A DNA stretch of 35,866 nucleotides from Pseudomonadales bacterium (GTDB taxonomy: Bacteria; Pseudomonadota; Gammaproteobacteria; Pseudomonadales; Azotimanducaceae): contig SLQW01000184.1 in the NCBI GenBank assembly GCA_007131295.1, positions 1-35,866 of the forward strand. The letters run 5' to 3'. The first letter of the stretch is position 1. Every line of letters starts with the position of its first letter. This document shows, piece after piece, positions 22,742-30,222 of this stretch. The translations under genes were made by a program, and so were the position numbers. The notes below the pieces were generated by a model. The model did no database searches. It was not told the origin of the DNA and saw nothing but the letters and a program-made list of their open reading frames with translations.

Positions 22742-23665
22742 ATGTCCACAGTGTCTGGAGACACGGTCAAGAATCCAGGTGCAGCCCGCTCGAGCGGCGC
22801 TGGTGACCACTGCGGCGCCGCCCTGCAGCTTATCAGCGGCCTGCGCGACGGCCTTGCTGCCGGGGACCTCGAGCTCCCCGCACTGCCTTCCGTGGTGACC
22901 CTGATCCAGCGCGCGCTCGATCGAAGCGAGGTTCAGATCGCACAGATCTGCGAACTGATCCTGAGCGAGCCTGCTCTGGCGGGAAGTGTACTGAAGCTCG
23001 CCAATTCTCCGATCTACCGGCGCGGCGGCATCGAGACCACCAACATGGACACCTGCGTCCAGCGTCTCGGAACCCGGCTGGTCCACAGCGTGAGTCTGCA
23101 CTTCGCCATGCAGCAAATGCAGCGGGCGCCCGAGTACAAGGCGATCCATTCCCTTCTGGAACCGGAGTGGGACCGCAGCCGCATGGTGTCCGAGCTTTGC
23201 TACAGCCTGGCCCGCCGCAGCCGCCGTGCGGCGCCGGAGGACATGCTTACCCTAGGCCTGATCCACAATATCGGCCGCATCTACATCCTCGGTCAGGCAG
23301 GCAGCCAGGCCAGGGCAATGTTCGAAGACGAGGACGCAGCGGCCCTGATCGAGGAGTGGCATCCGCTCATCGGTGGCGCCATCGCGAAGTCGTGGCACCT
23401 GCCGGAGAGCGCCGTTCGCGCCATTGCAGAACAGGGCGACGAGGACGCGCCCAACGACGACGATGTCCGGACCTTGCTGGTTCTCGCCATCACCATCGCA
23501 ACTCAGGGCGTCGGTGAGGACGGGCTCGATCCGGCCCTGGTGGCGGAGTTTCCCGGTGCACTGCGTCTCGGCCTGGACGCCGGCCCGCTGGGCGCGATCA
23601 TCGAGGACGCGCGTGAGTTCGGCGAGATGCTCATGGGCAGCAGCAGTTCAGTGCAGTTCCTTTGA
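22742..23665 (+). CDS. HDOD-domain protein
   Basis: The 307-residue cytoplasmic protein consists of a single HDOD domain (about residues 40-235), recognisable from LPALPSVVTLIQRALD, then EPALAGSVLKLANSPIYRRG and TCVQRLGTRLVHSVSLHFAMQ. LGLIHNIGRIYIL sits where the HD metal site would be: the usual HD pair reads HN here, as expected for HDOD proteins, which lack the phosphohydrolase residues. HDOD proteins are signalling or regulatory adaptors in motility, biofilm and DNA uptake; no output domain is attached. The start ATG has AGGTCAAGG upstream. The C-terminal 70 residues are acidic and unassigned. It is a single gene, separated from btuB by a strong hairpin. Confidence 0.87.
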   Translation: MSTVSGDTVKNPGAARSSGAGDHCGAALQLISGLRDGLAAGDLELPALPSVVTLIQRALDRSEVQIAQICELILSEPALAGSVLKLANSPIYRRGGIETTNMDTCVQRLGTRLVHSVSLHFAMQQMQRAPEYKAIHSLLEPEWDRSRMVSELCYSLARRSRRAAPEDMLTLGLIHNIGRIYILGQAGSQARAMFEDEDAAALIEEWHPLIGGAIAKSWHLPESAVRAIAEQGDEDAPNDDDVRTLLVLAITIATQGVGEDGLDPALVAEFPGALRLGLDAGPLGAIIEDAREFGEMLMGSSSSVQFL

Positions 23666-23696
23666 CCGGAGCGGACCGAATCAACTGACGGACTTG

Positions 23697-23712
23697 TGCT
23701 AGCGTGCGCGCT
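23697..23712 (+). promoter_or_regulatory. possible extended -10 promoter for epoxide hydrolase gene
   Basis: TGC followed by TAGCGT (23700-23705) is an extended -10 pattern about 30 bases upstream of the GTG start. No matching -35 is present. The 5' leader would be about 23 bases and carries the GGAGGAG ribosome site. Confidence 0.33.
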
Positions 23713-23734
23713 CCAAAACCTGGAGGAGCAGCCC

Positions 23735-24877
23735 GTGAGCGACGTCGTCACCCCCTTCCGCATCGATATTCCCGAAACTGACCTGGTGGATCTTCGCGAC
23801 CGCCTGCAGCGGACCCGCTGGCCGGACCCCGAGACGCCGGACGACTGGTCTCAGGGCATTCCGCTGGCCTACGTCCAGGAACTGGTGGCCTACTGGCGTG
23901 ACCGCTATGACTGGCGTCGCGCGGAGGCCCTCCTCAACGGCTTCGAGCAGTTCCGAACCACGATCGACGACGTCGGGATTCACTTTCTTCACGTCCGCTC
24001 CGAAAACCCCGACGCAACCCCGCTGCTAATGACCCACGGTTGGCCGGGGTCGGTCATGGAGTTTCACAAGGTGATCGGCCCGCTCGTGGACCCGGTCGCC
24101 CACGGTGGAGACGCCGCGGACGCCTTCCACGTGGTCTGCCCCTCGCTGCCCGGGTACGGCTTCTCCGACAAACCGACCCGGCCAGGCTGGGGCGTCGAAA
24201 AAATCGCCGAGGCCTGGGATGCCCTCATGCGACGGCTTGGCTACGCAAGCTATATGGGCCAGGGCGGCGACTGGGGCGCCATCGTGACCACCATGATCGC
24301 GATCCAGAACAAGGGCGCGTGCCGCGGCATCCACCTCAACATGCCCATCGCTCCACCAGATCCGGAGACCATGAACGATCTGACACCCGCGGAGCAGTCA
24401 GCCCTGGCAGGGATGCAGCACTATCAGGACTGGGACTCCGGCTACTCGAAACAGCAGTCCACCCGCCCGCAGACCCTCGGCTACGGCCTGGCTGATTCGC
24501 CGGCAGGTCAAGCCGCCTGGATCATCGAGAAGTTCTGGTCGTGGATGGACTGCGACGGTCACCCGGAAAACGTGCTCAGCAAAGACGAACTGCTCGACAA
24601 CGTGATGATCTACTGGCTGAACAATGCCGGCGCGTCGTCCGCGCGCCTGTACTGGGAGAGTTTCAGCAATCTCGATCTGACACCGGTGACGCTCCCAGCA
24701 GGACTCACCGTATTTCCAAAGGAAATCTTCCGCACCTCCCGCCGCTGGGCAGATAAGCGCTTCAGCAACATCGTTCATTTCTCGGAGCAGGACAAAGGCG
24801 GCCACTTTGCAGCGTTCGAGCGGCCCGAGGTGTTCGTGGACGAGGTGCGCTCGACCCTGCGCGCCATGCGCGGCTGA
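23735..24877 (+). CDS. epoxide hydrolase, EHN-domain alpha/beta hydrolase
   Basis: The protein has 380 residues from the GTG at 23735, chosen for GGAGGAG seven to ten bases upstream; the open frame extends 13 codons further. Residues 5-110 form the N-terminal EHN domain typical of microsomal-type epoxide hydrolases, with FRIDIPETDLVDLRDRLQRT and RWPDP. The core follows: oxyanion motif HGWPGS at 101-106, nucleophile Asp179 in GQGGDWGA, and catalytic His357 in GGHFAAFERP. The third residue of the triad is not certain. It should add water to an epoxide to give a diol; substrates are unknown. No membrane anchor or signal is seen. It stands alone and ends 234 bases before the next gene. Confidence 0.92.
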   Translation: MSDVVTPFRIDIPETDLVDLRDRLQRTRWPDPETPDDWSQGIPLAYVQELVAYWRDRYDWRRAEALLNGFEQFRTTIDDVGIHFLHVRSENPDATPLLMTHGWPGSVMEFHKVIGPLVDPVAHGGDAADAFHVVCPSLPGYGFSDKPTRPGWGVEKIAEAWDALMRRLGYASYMGQGGDWGAIVTTMIAIQNKGACRGIHLNMPIAPPDPETMNDLTPAEQSALAGMQHYQDWDSGYSKQQSTRPQTLGYGLADSPAGQAAWIIEKFWSWMDCDGHPENVLSKDELLDNVMIYWLNNAGASSARLYWESFSNLDLTPVTLPAGLTVFPKEIFRTSRRWADKRFSNIVHFSEQDKGGHFAAFERPEVFVDEVRSTLRAMRG

Positions 24878-25009
24878 GCAAGGGCAAAAAGTGACGCGTT
24901 GCGTCATCCTGCTCTCGTCAGCTGCGTTGCCCCAAATCCTTCCATAGCGGCCAGCAGACACCGTTCAATGAGCCGTAAAAGTCCTAATTTGACAAGCACT
25001 TGAGTCCGG

Positions 25010-25028
25010 CCGGGAGTCATTCTCCCGG
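25010..25028 (+). terminator. stem-loop between epoxide hydrolase and SCPU genes
   Basis: A 7-bp perfect stem CCGGGAG / CTCCCGG with a five-base loop lies 133 bases after the epoxide hydrolase stop and 84 bases before the next start. It may be a terminator or part of the leader; there is no T-run. Nothing else is seen in the 234-bp gap. Confidence 0.35.
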
Positions 25029-25111
25029 TCGCGGTTCGGCGCGCTGCGTCCACGGCATGTTTCTTGTTTGTAAACGAACGAGTGACCATGACCGGCAGAG
25101 GGACGCCGCAC

Positions 25112-25651
25112 ATGCCCGGAACAAACCTGCGCTTTCTTGCATGCATCCTGGCTCTGGCCGCCACGACGCTCGGCGGTATCGGCCAGGCTTCCGCACAGAG
25201 CGCGGAAGCAGCGCATGGCGACATGGAGATCAGCGTCTCCATCAATGCGCGCGTCTGGCTAACACGCCTGAACGACATCGATCTGGGTACGTATGCCGGC
25301 AGCGGTGATCTGTCGGGGCGCGCTCGCATGTGCGTTTACCGCAATGACACCGGCGTCTACGACATCACCGCAACCTCTGCGAACGCATCCGAGGGCCGCT
25401 TTCGAGCCGCATTCGGCGACCACTACGTGCCGTATCAGGTGAACTTTCAGGACCGCTCAGGCAACAGCTTCGAAGACGTTCAGTCCGGGGAACGGCTAAC
25501 GGGGCTGCAGGGCAACACGATTGCGCTGCTCTGCGTTTTCTCGTTCGGACGCAATGCCGCGCTGGATGTCAGTTTTCGGGAAAGTGACCTGCAGGCGGCT
25601 CCCCCCGGCAGGTATCAGGACGTGATCACACTCCTCGTCGAGCCGGGCTGA
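25112..25651 (+). CDS. secreted spore-coat-U-like (SCPU) domain protein
   Basis: The product is 179 residues from the ATG at 25112, where a signal peptide begins (LACILALAATTLGGIGQASA/QS); ATGs at 25088 and 25064 are in frame but add a non-signal extension. The mature part has the SCPU pattern: a strand MEISVSINARVWLTRLNDIDLGTY-type opening with the conserved dLGxY element, a CVYRNDTGVYDITATSA segment, and a closing PPGRYQDVITLLVEPG that matches the usual strand of the family. Two Cys may form a disulfide. SCPU proteins are commonly subunits of chaperone-usher surface structures, but no usher or chaperone gene is present here, so this copy is an orphan. It converges on the SDR gene. Confidence 0.78.
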   Translation: MPGTNLRFLACILALAATTLGGIGQASAQSAEAAHGDMEISVSINARVWLTRLNDIDLGTYAGSGDLSGRARMCVYRNDTGVYDITATSANASEGRFRAAFGDHYVPYQVNFQDRSGNSFEDVQSGERLTGLQGNTIALLCVFSFGRNAALDVSFRESDLQAAPPGRYQDVITLLVEPG

Positions 25652-25672
25652 GCACGAGTCGCGAGCGGGCAA

Positions 25673-26587
25673 TCAGGCGGACGAAGCGCCGTCCACTTTC
25701 ACATCGTCGCCGTTGAGAAACGTGTTCTCCGGCGCCACCAGATTGAGTACGACATCTGCCACTTCGTAGGGCTGCGCAATCCGTCCCATCGGGTTGTTGC
25801 GCCCTGCTCCCTCGAGCGAACCACCGAGAAACCGCCGCAGCAGTTCCGTTTCCACGCCGCCAGGCGACACGCTTACGACCCGGATGCCGTGCTCGGCTTC
25901 CGCGGCGGCAGCTGACCGGGTCAGGCCGATCACCGCATGCTTCGAGCCCGCGTAGGCGCCCGCAAAGCGCGAGCCACGATGGGAAAGCATGGAGCCGGTG
26001 TTGACGATGACACCGTGGCCGGCCCTTCGCATCACTGGAAGCTCATGGCGCATGGCGAAGAAAACGCCATCGACGTTGGTCCGGAAGACATCCAGGTAAC
26101 TGTTGTCTCCGTCGACGTCGATCTCGTCGAACGCGCCGCGAGGCCCCTCGATGCCGGCGTTGTTGAAGGCGATGTCGAGCCCGCCGAAGCGTTCGACGCA
26201 GCGTACGACGAGGGCCTTCATCTGGTCTTCGTCACGCACGTCCGCCTGAACGAAAAGGGCGTCACCGCCCGCTTCGCGAATCGCGGCCTCGACGGCGGCA
26301 CCACGTGCTTCGCGGCGGCCGCAGAAGCAGACCTTCGCGCCTTCCCGGGCAAAGGCATGAGCCGTCGCCTCACCGATTCCAGACGTGGCGCCGGTAATGA
26401 GCACCACTTGGCCATGATAGCGGCCATGATCGCGATTGCGCCCGGTGGCGTGGACCGCACCGGCTGCGAGCGCGGCACCCGCAAGTCCGGCGCCGCCGAG
26501 CAGCAGCCGGCGTCTGGCCGGATCCGGAATCTGCTGCGTGCCCTCTGACGCGTCGTCTACGGGCAGATTGTGCGGATCGTCATTCAT
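25673..26587 (-). CDS. short-chain dehydrogenase/reductase with Tat-like signal
   Basis: The protein has 304 residues from the ATG at 26587, which has GGAG nine bases upstream; the frame is open for 42 more codons. It is a classical SDR: cofactor motif TGATSGIG (65-72), NNAG (142-145), and the catalytic Ser199, Tyr212 and Lys216 with the expected spacing. The first 50 residues are not normal for an SDR: ARRRLLLGGAGLAGAALAAGAVHA is a twin-arginine plus hydrophobic segment, suggesting export or membrane anchoring of a folded, cofactor-bound enzyme. The substrate is unknown. Its leader contains three 13-bp tandem repeats further upstream. Confidence 0.9.
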   Translation of the reverse strand: MNDDPHNLPVDDASEGTQQIPDPARRRLLLGGAGLAGAALAAGAVHATGRNRDHGRYHGQVVLITGATSGIGEATAHAFAREGAKVCFCGRREARGAAVEAAIREAGGDALFVQADVRDEDQMKALVVRCVERFGGLDIAFNNAGIEGPRGAFDEIDVDGDNSYLDVFRTNVDGVFFAMRHELPVMRRAGHGVIVNTGSMLSHRGSRFAGAYAGSKHAVIGLTRSAAAAEAEHGIRVVSVSPGGVETELLRRFLGGSLEGAGRNNPMGRIAQPYEVADVVLNLVAPENTFLNGDDVKVDGASSA

Positions 26588-26666
26588 ACCGAGGGGCTCC
26601 GGAAAGCGGGCGCGGATACCATTCACCATGCCACATTCCGACCGGAAGCGGGAACGATCGGGAGCA

Positions 26667-26705
26667 GGACCAACGTCTGGGACCAACGTCTGGGACCAAC
26701 GTCTG
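26667..26705. repeat. three perfect 13-bp tandem repeats
   Basis: GGACCAACGTCTG occurs three times without a break or mismatch (26667-26679, 26680-26692, 26693-26705). It lies in the 157-bp gap between the DUF429 stop and the SDR start, about 80 bases upstream of the SDR ATG. Repeated direct sites like this can bind a regulator, or may be a simple expansion. Confidence 0.95.
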
Positions 26706-26744
26706 GCAGGCATAGCTCACCGCTGCACGGCTGGGGACGCGGGG

Positions 26745-27518
26745 TCAGGTGACGCCCAGGATCCAGCCCTCGCTCAGCGCCACCTCGATTTCATCAGGCT
26801 GCAGAGGCGGCTCGAAGTAGCGCGGAAACGCGTCACGCCGATCCATGTCGGCAAGCCAGGCAGCAATCGCGAACGCATCCTGCTCGTCCGGCTTCAGACC
26901 AGCTTGCGGATAGCGCCGCCGCAGCAGCGAAGGATAGACCTCGGCAAGCACGGAGCAGTCTTGCGGCACGTCGAAGCCATCGAAGGGCCAGCAGTGCAAT
27001 CCAGCCGCGGTGCGACGCAATGCGCGCAGCCAGGGCAGACCCGCATGGGTCGACTTGGCGACGGAGCCCTGAACGTCGAACTGGAACACGCTTTTGGCGG
27101 CCGCCGTCCAGCGCTCGCACAGGCGCAGCGCGCGCGCATCGCCAGAGCGCAGATTGCCCCGGCGGAAGTCATCGACATGCGCATCCGGCCTGTCTGTAGG
27201 CCAGTGCGCAACGAAATCGTCGAGGAACGCATCCCAATCGGTCAGCCCGTGGTGGCGGAGATAGCTCACCGGAAACGAAAAAGCGTGATCGATGCCGATA
27301 ATCACCGGCGCCTGCTCCGCGCAAGCGCGTTCGAGCGCTGCCGCGCAGAAAGCCGCCACTTCGCTTCGCGTCCAGTTCACTGTGCCCGCGCGAGGCGATG
27401 GCACCCGCCGCACGTCCTCGCCGTCGAGGCACTCGAAGACCTGCAAGCCGGAGAGCCGTGCGCACGGCGTGCCGGCACCGGAGTAGTCGATGCCGACGTA
27501 GCGGCGAAAACGACTCAG
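26745..27518 (-). CDS. DUF429 family protein, apparent CTG start
   Basis: The product is about 257 residues if translation starts at CTG (27518-27516). The N-terminus RFRRYVGIDYSGAGTP matches the opening of DUF429 proteins, whose fold is RNase H-like. Further conserved stretches are PVIIGIDHAFSFP, a VFQFDVQGSVAKSTHAG block, LAEVYPSLLRRRYPQAG and DEQDAFAIAAWLADM. The Asp residues at the IGID, EVYP and DEQDA positions could form a metal centre. No ATG, GTG or TTG lies in frame near the conserved start; the next ATG upstream is at 27674, inside the M14 gene. The CTG overlaps that gene's TGA as CTGA, just like the ATGA and GTGA couplings elsewhere in the window. It is the last gene of the ATPase-VWA-M14 cluster. 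Confidence 0.8.
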   Translation of the reverse strand: MSRFRRYVGIDYSGAGTPCARLSGLQVFECLDGEDVRRVPSPRAGTVNWTRSEVAAFCAAALERACAEQAPVIIGIDHAFSFPVSYLRHHGLTDWDAFLDDFVAHWPTDRPDAHVDDFRRGNLRSGDARALRLCERWTAAAKSVFQFDVQGSVAKSTHAGLPWLRALRRTAAGLHCWPFDGFDVPQDCSVLAEVYPSLLRRRYPQAGLKPDEQDAFAIAAWLADMDRRDAFPRYFEPPLQPDEIEVALSEGWILGVT

Positions 27519-30175
27519 CGCAACCGCCCCGTGTGGGCCGGTGCGCGCAGGATGGCGTTCAGAAACAGCGTGTTGAGGCCATCCATCAAGCCGCGGAAAT
27601 TGGGATCGGTGGTAAACGCCACGACCACGCCGGCACCGTGCTCCGACACCATCACCGCAGGCTTGAAGGCCCATTGTTCACGGTTCTGCTCCCAGAGATG
27701 ACCACTGACGACGAGGCTATCAGCGGCCGCAAAGGTCACCGCATTGACGCCTTCGTTCTGCCGCAGCGGTCGGTAGACGCGGCGGCCATCCACCATGAAG
27801 TTCAACTCGTCGGCGAGACCGACAGTGAGCCAATGGTCAGGATCGGGATGACCTCGCATGACCACACCCGGTATCCAGTCCGGGTCTGCATCCGCAGCAG
27901 CTGTCGCGGCAGCCAGGTCTTCGTCATCCTCGATACGCAGGCCGGCAACCGGCCCGGTATCAACGTTTTCGGCCGCAGGCGTGTCGATCGCCCGCTCCCG
28001 TTGCGCCGGCAACAGTGAAGCCGGAGCAGAAGCAAGGAAGTCGGTGGCGCCGGCGAGACCGACCACGGTGCCCCCCCTGTGCACCCAGGCGCGGATGCGC
28101 TCTACCCCGCCGCTGCCGAGAATCGCGGCATAGTTGCCACCATCGGGCAGGATCAACACATCGAAGCGATCCAGATCCGGTTCTCCGAGATGAGCGACCC
28201 GAACCGGCTCCACCGGATAGCCGACCTGCCGTTCCAGCATGAACCGGGTATGGCCGGCCGAAAGGGAGCGGGTCGGGGTATCCCAGGCCAATGCGATCCG
28301 CGGCGGATGCAGCTTCGGTACGTTGTTGCTGCCGAAGGAGGTGCCCGCGGTGGTCCAGCTGCTGTCCGCAGGGACAACTTCCGCGCGGCTCGCGCGCGCG
28401 AGGGAGACCACCCGCGCGTGCAGGTCGGAAGGCTCCACATCGGGGTGATCCGCGACACGAATGACGAGCGTTCCGCGTTCGTACGCACGTCCTTCGAGGG
28501 TCATGGGCCGCACCGCGCCGCGCACAACGAGCCCATCACGCATCGCACCTGCGAGAAAGCGTCCGGACGCCCGGCTGCCCCAGGGAACCAGCCAGGCCAC
28601 TTCTGCCGAATCAGGCAAACGCAGCTCGAAATCCTCATCGGGGGACAATGGCCGGGCATCACCGCCGACTGCACGGTCGCATGGCGTCACCGTGAGGTTG
28701 TAAAGCCGAGGCAGCGCCCAACCGAGCACATCGTAGAGCTCTGCGCGGAGACCCCGGGCGCGGCGCCTTTCCTGCTCCGCGAGAAACGCCTCGGCAATCG
28801 GGCTGTCGTCATCCAGCAACGTACGGACGAGACGTCCTGCACCCTGACGCGAGCTGATCAGGAAGGACCCGGCGGGCAGGTCGACACCGCAGGCGCGGGT
28901 CGCGGACGTGGTGCGGCGAACCTCGATGCCGTGATCAAGCAGCCGTCCGGCGAATTCACGCGCCGCCTCCGGGTCCCGCCCCGGCGGCAGCAGGTACTCA
29001 CGGGGCCCACCATGCTCACCCCGGACCGCGGAGCGCCGGTATTCGTAGAACGACTCGAGCAGCTCGCGCCGATTGAGCGCAGCGGCCTCGACGGTGGCAA
29101 TGCTGGCGACGAAGTGCTGCTGCACGCCATCCGCGTAAGTCACGATGCTGCCGTCCTGCCGCTGCCCTGCAAGGCCGCGCGCAGAGGCCATTTCGAAGGT
29201 CATCCCGACGGCGCCGTGGAACGCCGGCCAGCTGTCGCCGTAGCCGGGGTAGAGAGCATCGAAGATTTCGCGCGTGAAATACTCGAAACCGAAACGGTCG
29301 AAATGCCGACCGATGTTGCGCCCGACCAGCTCGAGCCGGTCGAGCTGACCTTGAGTGATATGGGGATTGAAGGGTTCGGCCGGCGGCGGGAAGTAGTAGC
29401 TCGTGTCCGTTCCCATCTCGTGCACGTCGGCATGAATCAAGGGATAGAACTCACGGAACGTCGCGGCCCGACCCTGCGACTCTGGCTGGGTCTGCCCGAG
29501 CCAGTCCCGGTTCATGTCGAACAGGTAGTGGTTGCTGCGACTGTTCGGCCAGCGCTCGCGCCGTTCCGCGGCGATCGCACTGCTCGCAGGTACGATGCCT
29601 TCGGTCTGAATGTAGTGGTGCACGAAGCGCTCGCGACCGTCGGGATTCTGGTCGGGGTCGATGGCAACGAGCGTCTGCTCGAGCATCTCGGCGACGTCGT
29701 CATCGCGTGAGGCGAGCAGATGGTAGGCCGTATGCAAGGCGGCGTCAGTAGAGGAGACTTCATTGCCGTGGACCCCGTAGGCCAGCCACACCACCGCCGG
29801 TAGCCGGTCGATCAGGCGCCGCGCGGCTGCATCGTCGAGATCACGCGGATGGGCGAGCCGCTGAATATCGGCGCGGATGTCGTCCAGGGCGGCGATGCGC
29901 TCCGGAGTCGCGATCAGCAGGTAGGTCAACGGCCGTCCCTGCCAGCTCCGCGCGTATTCCACCAGGCGCGTGCGGTCCGGCGCCGCTTCCGCCAGGGCAC
30001 GGAGGTAGCGCTGGGCATCCGCGGAATGGGTCAGGCGCTCACCCGGCGCATGTCCGACCACTTCTTCGAGCGTAGGAATGTCGGGATCGTAGTCAGCACC
30101 AGGCCAGCCGACTCCAGCGCTTGCCGTCGTCGCCAGCATTGCGGACAAGACGACAGCGGTGATGAACCGGATCAT
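27515..30175 (-). CDS. M14 family zinc carboxypeptidase, exported
   Basis: The protein has 886 residues and begins with a signal peptide ending near TTASA/GVGW; GGAG lies upstream of the ATG. The peptidase domain occupies about 45-420: zinc ligands His136 and Glu139 in YGVHGNEVSS and His252 in ADVHEMG, with DPDQNPDGRERF and SNHYLFDMNRDW between. The later FEMASARG segment carries a Glu in a position suited to catalysis. A second region (about 670-750) with DRFDVLILPDGGNYAAIL and RGGTVVGLAGATDFLA resembles a DJ-1/glutamine-amidotransferase-like fold, as in large M14 proteins with unknown C-terminal domains. It should act on peptides in the periplasm. It starts 47 bases after the VWA gene and overlaps the DUF429 gene. 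Confidence 0.92.
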   Translation of the reverse strand: MIRFITAVVLSAMLATTASAGVGWPGADYDPDIPTLEEVVGHAPGERLTHSADAQRYLRALAEAAPDRTRLVEYARSWQGRPLTYLLIATPERIAALDDIRADIQRLAHPRDLDDAAARRLIDRLPAVVWLAYGVHGNEVSSTDAALHTAYHLLASRDDDVAEMLEQTLVAIDPDQNPDGRERFVHHYIQTEGIVPASSAIAAERRERWPNSRSNHYLFDMNRDWLGQTQPESQGRAATFREFYPLIHADVHEMGTDTSYYFPPPAEPFNPHITQGQLDRLELVGRNIGRHFDRFGFEYFTREIFDALYPGYGDSWPAFHGAVGMTFEMASARGLAGQRQDGSIVTYADGVQQHFVASIATVEAAALNRRELLESFYEYRRSAVRGEHGGPREYLLPPGRDPEAAREFAGRLLDHGIEVRRTTSATRACGVDLPAGSFLISSRQGAGRLVRTLLDDDSPIAEAFLAEQERRRARGLRAELYDVLGWALPRLYNLTVTPCDRAVGGDARPLSPDEDFELRLPDSAEVAWLVPWGSRASGRFLAGAMRDGLVVRGAVRPMTLEGRAYERGTLVIRVADHPDVEPSDLHARVVSLARASRAEVVPADSSWTTAGTSFGSNNVPKLHPPRIALAWDTPTRSLSAGHTRFMLERQVGYPVEPVRVAHLGEPDLDRFDVLILPDGGNYAAILGSGGVERIRAWVHRGGTVVGLAGATDFLASAPASLLPAQRERAIDTPAAENVDTGPVAGLRIEDDEDLAAATAAADADPDWIPGVVMRGHPDPDHWLTVGLADELNFMVDGRRVYRPLRQNEGVNAVTFAAADSLVVSGHLWEQNREQWAFKPAVMVSEHGAGVVVAFTTDPNFRGLMDGLNTLFLNAILRAPAHTGRLR

Positions 30176-30222
30176 CGATTTCTCCTGAACAAGGGTTTGT
30201 GCAGCGTGGCGGACGTTGCCGG

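Noticed and set aside
24989-25017. TTGACA hexamer upstream of the SCPU gene
   Set aside because: A perfect -35 is present, but no -10-like hexamer follows at 16-18 bases, so I do not call a promoter.
28079-29710. 543-residue plus-strand open frame
   Set aside because: It is antisense to the M14 peptidase and shows no domain; explained by codon bias at high GC.
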